Below are positions 1 through 5,901 of a DNA stretch of 11,437 bases, piece by piece; within the stretch, counting starts at the first letter, position 1; every line of letters starts with the position of its first letter. Under the pieces are notes generated by a model. That model saw only the letters and a program-made list of their open reading frames with translations, ran no database searches and had not been told where the DNA came from. The stretch is from Hoskinsella mucinilytica (GTDB lineage: Bacteria; Bacillota_I; Bacilli_A; Erysipelotrichales; Erysipelotrichaceae). The translations under genes and the position numbers were made by a program. The stretch is taken from the NCBI RefSeq assembly GCF_045223415.1, contig NZ_JBEQZJ010000068.1, forward strand, positions 1-11,437. The letters run 5' to 3'.

Positions 1-294
1 GCCAACGTATTCATTTTCCCCTTCCATAATACCAAAATGAATTTCTTTCAGTTCTTTTCTGATGGTAATGGGAATAGGGGTATTATTTTCTTTCATGATC
101 AGTTCTGCACTGTCCATAGCTCGCTCACTTGTAGAGGAATAAGCAGCTTCAAATGGAATGTCTTTTAACCTTATGCCCAGATCACTGGCCATTTGTATCC
201 CTTGTGTCGTTAATGGAGAATCACACCATCCTTGCATGAGATGTTTTTGATTGAATAATGTTTCTCCATGTCTTACGATATAAAATGTTAACAT
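1..294 (-). CDS. Histidine phosphatase family protein (phosphoglycerate-mutase-like), 3' end outside window
   Basis: The N-terminal 98 codons of a histidine phosphatase are present, and the rest lies beyond base 1. The protein opens MLTFYIVRHGETLFN. The RHGET motif at residues 8-12 carries the histidine that becomes phosphorylated in this superfamily. A downstream SSTSERAMDSAEL segment (about residues 53-64) matches the conserved S/T-S-x-x-R-A-x-x-T/S-A block, with the usual arginine. Members are cytosolic phosphatases or mutases acting on small phosphoesters; the substrate cannot be told from this fragment. The start is chosen because AGAAGGGG lies about 10 bases upstream. The gene follows the GH1 gene after a terminator, with only about 30 bases between hairpin and start and no promoter that I can recognise, so it may depend on read-through. 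A role in sugar-phosphate clearance would be a guess from position. Confidence 0.85.
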   Translation of the reverse strand, partial: MLTFYIVRHGETLFNQKHLMQGWCDSPLTTQGIQMASDLGIRLKDIPFEAAYSSTSERAMDSAELIMKENNTPIPITIRKELKEIHFGIMEGENEYVG

Positions 295-324
295 GTTATG
301 CTAACCCCTTCTTTCTTTTGAAGC

Positions 325-353
325 AACAAAAGCAGACCGGCAAATCGGCCTGC
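325..353 (-). terminator. Intrinsic terminator after the GH1 gene
   Basis: On the minus strand an 8-bp stem (GCAGGCCG paired with CGGUCUGC, one G-U pair; plus positions 332-353) with a six-base AUUUGC loop begins 8 bases after the GH1 stop. It is followed by UUUUGUUGCUU. Stem strength and U-rich tail fit Rho-independent termination, and it separates the GH1 gene from the histidine phosphatase gene. Confidence 0.75.
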
Positions 354-361
354 ATTGTGCT

Positions 362-1786
362 TTAGTCTAAATCTTCTCCGTTTGTGGAAATGACCTTCTG
401 ATACCAATAGAAGGATTTTTTCTTATAACGTTTTCCATCTCCGTTACCTGCATCGTCTTTATCTACATAGATATAACCATAACGTTTGCTCATTTCACCG
501 GTGGAAGCACTCACAAGGTCGATACAACCCCATGAAGTATATCCTAACAGATCAACACCATCAATTTCTACAGCATCTTTCATCGCTTTGATGTGCTGAC
601 GTAGATATTCAATACGATAATCATCTTCTACTGTTCCATTGACCAATTCATCTTTTGCGCCTAGTCCGTTTTCTACGATGAACAATGGTTTTTGATAACG
701 ATCATATAGAGAATTCAAGGTGATCCTTAATCCAAGTGGATCGATCTGCCATCCCCAATCACTTGCTTTTAGATATGGATTCTTCAATGTCGCAAAGACA
801 TTGCCACTTGTTTCTTTATTAACTTCAGGATCTGCACTTGTCAATCTGGAAGAATAGTAAGAGAAAGAAATGAAATCAACGGTATGTGCCGCTAAGATTT
901 CTTTATCATCTTCCGCAAATGGAATTTCAATTCCTTTCCGTTCTAATTCTTTTAATGCATAAGCAGGATAAGCCCCACGAGATTGTACATCAATAAAGAA
1001 ATAATTTTCTCTATCCTTTTCCATAGATTTCCATACATCTTCTGGTGCGCATGTATTGGCATACGTATTTCCTGCCGCCAACATACAACCTACTTTATTG
1101 TTTGGATCTATTTCATGTGCGATTTTGGTTGCCCATGCACTTGCGACAAGTTCATGATGAGCTGCGCTATATTTTACAGCTTCTTCATTTTCTCCCTCTT
1201 CCATGATCAAACCTGCGCCCATAAAAGGTAAATGAAGGATCATGTTAATTTCATTGAAGGTCAACCAATACGTTACCAGCCCTTTATATCTTGTGAATAA
1301 TACAGTTACCAATCGTTTATAAAATTCGATCAGCTTACGATTTTTCCATCCACCGTAAGTTGTGATCAAATGCATCGGACAATCAAAGTGAGTGATGGTT
1401 ACCAATGGTTCGATTCCATATTTATGGCATTCTTTGAATACATCCTCATAAAACTTTAATCCTTCTTCATTTGGTTCTTCTTCATCTCCATTTGGGAAAA
1501 TTCTACTCCATGCAATGGACATACGATAGGTCTTAAATCCCATCTCTCCAAATAAAGCGATATCTTCTTTATAATGATGATAAAAATCGATGGATTCCAA
1601 AGCCGGATAATAATGATGATCATCGATTTCTGTCATTTTCAGTTTTCCCATACTGACAGGAAAGCGATCCTTTCCATGTGGTACCACATCAACATTGGCA
1701 AGACCTCTGCCTCCTTCTTGATATGCACCTTCACATTGGTTGGCTGCGGTTGCGCCACCCCATAAAAAATCTTTTCTAAATGGCAT
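362..1786 (-). CDS. 6-phospho-beta-glucosidase, glycoside hydrolase family 1
   Basis: This is a complete 474-residue GH1 enzyme, the usual length for the family. It hydrolyses 6-phosphorylated beta-glucosides delivered by a PTS, giving glucose 6-phosphate plus the aglycone or second sugar, in the cytosol. The N-terminus MPFRKDFLWGGATAANQCEG is the typical GH1 opening. The acid/base glutamate is in TFNEIN (E179) and the nucleophile in FIVENG (E372). SKRYGYIYVD (about residues 433-442) is the phosphate-binding loop that marks 6-phospho enzymes, with S433, K434 and Y436. The frame is open 7 codons further upstream, but AAAGGAGG lies inside that extension, 6 bases before the chosen ATG, so the internal start is right. 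The gene has its own candidate promoter and a terminator behind it. It has no clear copy of the element shared by the rhamnose transcripts, so it may be regulated separately. Position suggests it completes degradation of a rhamnosyl-beta-glucoside phosphate. Confidence 0.93.
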   Translation of the reverse strand: MPFRKDFLWGGATAANQCEGAYQEGGRGLANVDVVPHGKDRFPVSMGKLKMTEIDDHHYYPALESIDFYHHYKEDIALFGEMGFKTYRMSIAWSRIFPNGDEEEPNEEGLKFYEDVFKECHKYGIEPLVTITHFDCPMHLITTYGGWKNRKLIEFYKRLVTVLFTRYKGLVTYWLTFNEINMILHLPFMGAGLIMEEGENEEAVKYSAAHHELVASAWATKIAHEIDPNNKVGCMLAAGNTYANTCAPEDVWKSMEKDRENYFFIDVQSRGAYPAYALKELERKGIEIPFAEDDKEILAAHTVDFISFSYYSSRLTSADPEVNKETSGNVFATLKNPYLKASDWGWQIDPLGLRITLNSLYDRYQKPLFIVENGLGAKDELVNGTVEDDYRIEYLRQHIKAMKDAVEIDGVDLLGYTSWGCIDLVSASTGEMSKRYGYIYVDKDDAGNGDGKRYKKKSFYWYQKVISTNGEDLD

Positions 1787-1815
1787 AAAATACCTCCTTT
1801 TTCTCATACATTTTT

Positions 1816-1824
1816 ATTTTAACA
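1816..1824 (-). promoter_or_regulatory. Candidate extended -10 promoter of the GH1 gene
   Basis: On the minus strand TGTTAAAAT (TG, one base, then TAAAAT at 1816-1821) lies in the 102-base gap before the GH1 start. It predicts a start near 1809 and a leader of about 23 bases. There is no convincing -35 box at 16-18 bases; TTGAAC is present but 22 bases away. A/T-rich background makes chance matches likely. Confidence 0.35.
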
Positions 1825-1888
1825 CATCAAAAAAATGCGTGTGGTTCAAAAATATGAAACTTTCGTACATTCCAATTTTTCAGCTTTC

Positions 1889-2281
1889 CTATCTTTCTAT
1901 ATGGCGATGATCTAGTGGAAACACTGCATTTGCCAAACGAAACAAACGACAAGCAATGGCATATTTGATATCCAATGACACTTGTTTTTTCTCATAGAAT
2001 GCTTGTAGCTGTGCATGAGATACATGAAGTAGTTTACTAAGACCTTGGATGGAAATGCCATATTGTATGATAAACTTTTCTAAAATCGCTTGAAGAATGG
2101 CATCTTCTTCGACCTGATAGTCCATAATAGAGAATCCATTGATCAACGCATGTATTCGTGTTTCATCCTCTTGTGTATATTGATTTTCTAAGATATCTTC
2201 TTCCTTTAGACCTAAGATGGTTGCGAATGTTTTCGCATCGATCCCATAAGCATCGTATAATTTTTTTATTGCTTCCTGCAT
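1889..2281 (-). CDS. Uncharacterised 130-residue protein with two HTH-like segments
   Basis: I do not recognise this protein. It is 130 residues, with no signal peptide and no membrane segment. Two segments resemble each other and resemble the helix-turn-helix core of Cro/cI-type domains: residues about 5-31 (YGIDAKTFATILGLKEEDI) and about 68-95 (YGISIQGLSKLLHVSHAQL). Both follow the pattern YGI-x-x-(K/Q)-x-(F/L)-(A/S)-x-(I/L)-L. This suggests an internal duplication and a small DNA- or protein-binding role, which is inference only. The start is supported by GGAGG 7 bases upstream. The gene sits between rhaD and the GH1 gene and has its own extended -10 promoter, so it need not belong to the rhamnose pathway. 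It could be an unrelated housekeeping regulator that happens to lie here. Confidence 0.75.
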   Translation of the reverse strand: MQEAIKKLYDAYGIDAKTFATILGLKEEDILENQYTQEDETRIHALINGFSIMDYQVEEDAILQAILEKFIIQYGISIQGLSKLLHVSHAQLQAFYEKKQVSLDIKYAIACRLFRLANAVFPLDHRHIER

Positions 2282-2303
2282 CTAAACGCCTCCGTTCAGC
2301 TGT

Positions 2304-2312
2304 AGTATAGCA
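2304..2312 (-). promoter_or_regulatory. Extended -10 promoter of the HTH-like gene
   Basis: On the minus strand TGCTATACT gives a near-consensus -10 (TATACT, 2304-2309) with the TG extension one base upstream. The predicted start near 2297 leaves a leader of about 16 bases that just includes the GGAGG site at 2289-2293. The -35 position (TGGTGA at 17 bases) is poor, as is common with extended -10 promoters. Confidence 0.5.
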
Positions 2313-2348
2313 TGTTTTCCTATCAATCACCATGAAGGAATGATGTTC

Positions 2349-3188
2349 TTAACTATTTTGTTTCTGCTCATATAAGGCAGCAGGATTTAGATCGACATGG
2401 AAGTCCTTTGCCAATTGTTGAAAGCCTTCTACGCTGATGGTTTGAAGTTTATCAGGTCGCACAGAATGTACTTTAATCCAGATTTCGGCACTTTTTTCTA
2501 TCGTATGCATCAATCCGAAGGTCGAATCAAAATCTACACCACTGCAAAACAACCCATGATGTGCCCAAACGATGGCACGATACTGTTCCATTAAGCGACT
2601 TGTTTCCACGGCGATCTCTCTTCCTCCTGGTACCATCCATTTCACAACGCCTACTCCTTCAGGAAAAATAACAGGACATTCTGTCATCATTTCCCACAGC
2701 TCTCTTGTGAAGATCTCATCCTTTAACGGTAGTAAAAAGGTCAAGGCGATCAAATTAGGACAATGTGCATGATAAATAACTCGTTCCATCGCATTGCTTT
2801 TTCTTTTTCTGACTTCCATATTCATCAAATGTGTAGGTAGTTCACTGGTTGGTTTTCCACCATCTTCAAACCCCCAACAAATTCGATAAGATTCACCGCT
2901 TTCATCTACCTGAATGATACCTGTCGTTATCATCGGTGCTTTTTTCATTTGATGAAAGTATTTCCCTGTTCCTGATAATAAGAAATATTGATTTGCCAAT
3001 TCTTGGACCTTTGTCTGAATCGGAAACCATACATCTTCATGAATAAGTTCCTCTTCGATCATTGCCACCTCTTCTTGGTTTAACCAATAAGTCAGATTAC
3101 CACCATTTCGTTCATGCCATCCAAGCTGATCTCCATGAGATGCCATTTCGATATATTTGTTAAAAAACACTGTATCCATGACCTTCAT
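2349..3188 (-). CDS. rhaD: Rhamnulose-1-phosphate aldolase
   Basis: This zinc-dependent class II aldolase cleaves L-rhamnulose 1-phosphate to dihydroxyacetone phosphate and L-lactaldehyde, the last step of the rhamnose trunk pathway, in the cytosol. It is 279 residues, close to E. coli RhaD (about 274). HERNGGNLTYWL near the N-terminus matches the family phosphate-binding region. The zinc ligands are the HAH pair (H140, H142) and the second histidine of AHHG (H211). E116 in SELPTHL corresponds to the catalytic glutamate. These positions track the E. coli enzyme within one or two residues. The frame is open 12 codons further upstream, but AAAGGAG lies inside that stretch, so ATG at 3188 is chosen. 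Only one base separates the rhaA stop from this start, so translation is probably coupled. No terminator is visible behind it, so some read-through into the next gene is possible. Confidence 0.94.
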   Translation of the reverse strand: MKVMDTVFFNKYIEMASHGDQLGWHERNGGNLTYWLNQEEVAMIEEELIHEDVWFPIQTKVQELANQYFLLSGTGKYFHQMKKAPMITTGIIQVDESGESYRICWGFEDGGKPTSELPTHLMNMEVRKRKSNAMERVIYHAHCPNLIALTFLLPLKDEIFTRELWEMMTECPVIFPEGVGVVKWMVPGGREIAVETSRLMEQYRAIVWAHHGLFCSGVDFDSTFGLMHTIEKSAEIWIKVHSVRPDKLQTISVEGFQQLAKDFHVDLNPAALYEQKQNS

Positions 3189-3189
3189 A

Positions 3190-4440
3190 TTACCTTCTCC
3201 TTTTAGATAAAACTTCATCTTCATAAGTTTGAATCTGTTTTTGCCAATCCAATTGAGGAACGTTATGTTGTGTTAAAAATTGATTCCATACCTCACCGAA
3301 TGGCATCGTTTTTAATTCTTCCTGTAAGATCATCAAGCTTGTGAAATCTTGTCGATCTTGTAGTGATTTCATTGTTTCATGTGGCATTAACAATGCATAT
3401 AACAATGCCTTTTGCATATTTCTCATACCTACCACCCATGCGGCGATACGATTGATACTGGCATCAAAGAAGTCCAAGGCAAGATAAACTCGATGAATGG
3501 CATCATTACGTATGATTTCTTTGGCGATTTCTTTTGTTTCATCATCGAATAATACGACATGATCACTATCCCAACGTACCGGGCGTGTTACATGAAGTGC
3601 TATTTTTTCATGAAATAATAACATACTACTGATTTTATCAGATACATATTCCATCGGATGATAATGTCCGTTATCCATCAAAGGAGTGATCTTTTTTTCA
3701 TTCGCATAGTTGATACAAAACTCACTGGAGCCTACGGTATAAGACTCCATACCAATACCGAACACCTTAGATTCCAAGGTCACTGCTACTTTTTGATGAT
3801 CATATTCTATGGATAATATATCATCCAAGGATTCTTGAAAACGTCTTCTTGGTCCCATACGATCTGCCGGTACATCTTTTAATCCATCCGGTATCCAAAT
3901 ATTCATCACACAGGTCTGACCTGTTTCTGTCGCAAAGTATTCACTGATACGAATACAAGCCTTACAATGATCGATCCAAAACTTACGAATATCATCGTCT
4001 ACTGATGATAAAGTAGCATCTTTTGCCTTTGGATGAGAAAACAGTGTCGGATTAAAATCAATACCCAAACCTCTTTTTTTCGCAAACGCTACCCACGCTT
4101 GAAAATGTTTTGGTTCTAGTTGATCTCGATCCACAACTTGACCATCTTCAAATACTGCATAGCTGGCATGTAGATTGATTTTATGTTGTCCCGGTATCAG
4201 CGACAACGCTTGATCCATATCCTGCATCAGCTCTTGTGGTGTGGTTGCTCTTCCCGGATAATTGCCGGTTGTTTGAATACCTCCGCTTAAAGATTCCAAA
4301 GTATCAAATCCGATGACATCATCCCCTTGCCAACAATGCATGCTGATCTTAATGTCTGCTAATCGATGCATGGCTTCTTCTGTATCGACGCCAATATGTG
4401 CATATGCCTGTTTCGCTTTTTGATATGCTTCTATACTCAT
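3190..4440 (-). CDS. rhaA: L-rhamnose isomerase
   Basis: This cytosolic metal-dependent isomerase interconverts L-rhamnose and L-rhamnulose, the first step of the pathway. It is 416 residues (E. coli enzyme 419). The metal and active-site residues are all visible at a constant offset from the E. coli enzyme as I recall it: E223 in LESKVFG, D256 and H259 in MDNGHYHP, H283 in ALHVTRP, D291 and D293 in RWDSDH, and D323 in ALDFFDAS. The GGIQTTGNYPGRA block (residues 53-65) is also typical. AGGAGG lies 10 bases before the start. The ATG overlaps the rhaB stop as ATGA, so the two genes are translationally coupled, and the ribosome site is encoded within the last codons of rhaB. Confidence 0.97.
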   Translation of the reverse strand: MSIEAYQKAKQAYAHIGVDTEEAMHRLADIKISMHCWQGDDVIGFDTLESLSGGIQTTGNYPGRATTPQELMQDMDQALSLIPGQHKINLHASYAVFEDGQVVDRDQLEPKHFQAWVAFAKKRGLGIDFNPTLFSHPKAKDATLSSVDDDIRKFWIDHCKACIRISEYFATETGQTCVMNIWIPDGLKDVPADRMGPRRRFQESLDDILSIEYDHQKVAVTLESKVFGIGMESYTVGSSEFCINYANEKKITPLMDNGHYHPMEYVSDKISSMLLFHEKIALHVTRPVRWDSDHVVLFDDETKEIAKEIIRNDAIHRVYLALDFFDASINRIAAWVVGMRNMQKALLYALLMPHETMKSLQDRQDFTSLMILQEELKTMPFGEVWNQFLTQHNVPQLDWQKQIQTYEDEVLSKRRR

Positions 4441-5771
4441 TTTCCTTGTTCCTCCTGTTTTCTTTGCATGTTAAGATTTCCGATGATGGTTGCTTCTTTT
4501 TCCCCTTTGATGATCGTCTTCCCTGTTGCTTTCGCCGTCCATTCATTTAAAAGCTCATTTTGACTTCCGCCCCCGACGATATAAATGGTATCGTAGCTTT
4601 TTTGGGTGAGCGTTTCTAATTCCTTTACGACCTTTTGATAAGCTATGGCTAAAGAATGATAAACACAAGCCGCTAGCTCTCCGGGGGTTTGTGGTATGGG
4701 TTGTCCATGTGTTTGACACCACGATTGTATTTCATGAATCATATTGGTTGGATGAAGAAAACATGGATCAAATACATCGATATAAGATGGCTCATGTTCA
4801 CACGCCCTTGCAAGTTGTACAAGCTCATCAAAGCGATATACATCATTCAAACAATGTCGTACCTCTTGAATGATCCATAATCCCATGATATTTTTCAAAA
4901 AACGATACTTACCATCAAAGGATCCTTCATTTGTGAAATTCGCTTCCATGGCTTCACTCGTAAGGATCGCATGATCTACTACGGTTCCAAGTAAGCTCCA
5001 CGTACCACTTGATAATATGATCTGATGTTCTTCTGTGACACTTGCATAAGCACTTGCTGTATCATGACTTGCACATTCTATCACATACAAATTACAGCCT
5101 ATCTTTTCTTGCATTTCTTTTGTCAAAGGACCAATCATATCTTTTGCTTTGGTAAAGGGATGAAAGATATCGGTTGGTAAACCTACTAGCTTACACAGCT
5201 CTTCATCCCATGTTTTGGTTGTAGCGTTGACTAATTGTGTCGTGGACGCATTTGTATACTCATTGCACATGACATTTGTCAAACAATAAGTTAAGTAATC
5301 AGGAACCATAAGAAAATGTTTTGCTTGGTTTAGGATCTCAGGATGTTCCTTTTTCAAAGCCAATAACTGATATAACGTATTGAATTTCTGAAATTGGATA
5401 CCTGTTCTTTCATATAACGTACTTTGATCAACGATCTTCCATACTTCTTCCATGATGCCATCTACACCTTGATCTCGATAACTGATACAATCATTGATTC
5501 GTTTCCCTGATGCATCCAATAATACAAAATCACAAGCCCATGTATCTATGGACATCGAATATGGAATTTTTCCAAGCTTCACACATTCTTTAATGCCTTG
5601 TATCACTTCTTCTAATAATCGATCGATATCCCAACAATCATGTTGATTCTTTCTTATCATTCGATTATCAAATCGATAGACTTCTTCTAGTTTCCATTTC
5701 CCTTGTTCGATATGACCTAATATGTGTCTTCCACTGCTCGCACCGATATCTACTCCCAGATAATATTTCAT
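4437..5771 (-). CDS. rhaB: Rhamnulokinase, FGGY family, with shortened C-terminus
   Basis: The enzyme phosphorylates L-rhamnulose at C1 with ATP, making the substrate of RhaD. It is an FGGY-family actin-fold kinase. Visible motifs are YYLGVDIGASSGRH (N-terminal phosphate loop), SIDTWACDFVLLD (about residues 75-87), ASHDTASA with D237 as the expected catalytic base, LSSGTWSLLG (about 254-263), and VGGGSQNELLNEW (about 399-411) in the ATP-binding domain. The chosen ATG lies 6 bases after GAGGTG; GTG and ATG codons just upstream are too close to that site. The protein is about 444 residues against 480-490 for familiar RhaB. It stops shortly after EATIIGN, where homologues carry about 40 further residues, and runs directly into the rhaA ribosome site. 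The segment GEKEATIIGN also departs from the usual GPVEA-x-x-GN. This looks like a real C-terminal shortening rather than a sequencing error, but function is not proven. Confidence 0.93.
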   Translation of the reverse strand: MKYYLGVDIGASSGRHILGHIEQGKWKLEEVYRFDNRMIRKNQHDCWDIDRLLEEVIQGIKECVKLGKIPYSMSIDTWACDFVLLDASGKRINDCISYRDQGVDGIMEEVWKIVDQSTLYERTGIQFQKFNTLYQLLALKKEHPEILNQAKHFLMVPDYLTYCLTNVMCNEYTNASTTQLVNATTKTWDEELCKLVGLPTDIFHPFTKAKDMIGPLTKEMQEKIGCNLYVIECASHDTASAYASVTEEHQIILSSGTWSLLGTVVDHAILTSEAMEANFTNEGSFDGKYRFLKNIMGLWIIQEVRHCLNDVYRFDELVQLARACEHEPSYIDVFDPCFLHPTNMIHEIQSWCQTHGQPIPQTPGELAACVYHSLAIAYQKVVKELETLTQKSYDTIYIVGGGSQNELLNEWTAKATGKTIIKGEKEATIIGNLNMQRKQEEQGK

Positions 5772-5795
5772 CACCATCACCTCAATTTCAACTAT

Positions 5796-5824
5796 AGTAT
5801 AAAAGAATCGCAGACATTCGGTAA
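5796..5824 (-). promoter_or_regulatory. rhaBAD promoter
   Basis: On the minus strand TATACT (5796-5801) is separated by 17 bases from TTACCG (5819-5824). The -10 is near consensus and the -35 is weak, as expected for a promoter that needs an activator. The shared upstream element begins 36 bases above the -10 box. Confidence 0.6.
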
Positions 5825-5836
5825 TGACGGTACTTG

Positions 5837-5860
5837 TTTAAATCGTTATCCTTTTTTGCG
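5837..5860 (-). promoter_or_regulatory. Putative AraC-family operator upstream of rhaBAD
   Basis: A 24-base site whose minus-strand core reads GCAAAAAAGGATAACG. It matches the copies upstream of the PTS gene and the IIB gene in 16 of 24 positions, with the core nearly invariant. Its near edge is 36 bases from the -10 box, the same distance as in the other two promoters. Assignment to the AraC-type regulator encoded at 9951-10925 is inference. Confidence 0.65.
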
Positions 5861-5872
5861 TACATAGGATAT

Positions 5873-5901
5873 AAAAAAGTTTGACCTAAGCCAAACTTTT
5901 T
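5873..5901 (-). terminator. Intrinsic terminator overlapping the stop of the GH106-like gene
   Basis: Minus-strand stem AAAAAGUUUGGC paired with GUCAAACUUUUU, closed by a UUAG loop, with one G-U pair and a final U run. The TAA stop of the glycosidase gene is at 5900-5902, so the hairpin begins inside the stop codon. The stem is flanked by A and T runs, so it could work in both directions. It separates the PTS-glycosidase transcript from rhaBAD. Confidence 0.8.

Noticed and set aside
1787..1807. Upstream extension of the GH1 protein by seven residues.
   Set aside because: The extension contains the ribosome-binding sequence of the correct start, and the family begins at the shorter N-terminus.
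1857..1883. A possible degenerate copy of the shared element upstream of the GH1 gene (minus-strand AAAAATTGGA then ATGTACG).
   Set aside because: It aligns only with a two-base gap, lacks the GATAA core and is not at the 36-base distance from the -10 box.
2353..2360. An eight-base match (CAAAATAG, minus strand) to the element near the end of rhaD.
   Set aside because: It lacks GGATAA and its offset from the next -10 box is 30 rather than 36 bases; chance in A/T-rich sequence.
5802..5816. cre-like sequence AAAGAATCGCAGACA between the rhaB -10 and -35 boxes.
   Set aside because: It lacks the leading TG of the consensus; kept only as a weak possibility in the cre finding.
5819..5832. Direct repeat CGGTA spaced by four bases in the rhaB promoter.
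   Set aside because: Five-base units are too short to mean much and they do not recur at the other two promoters.
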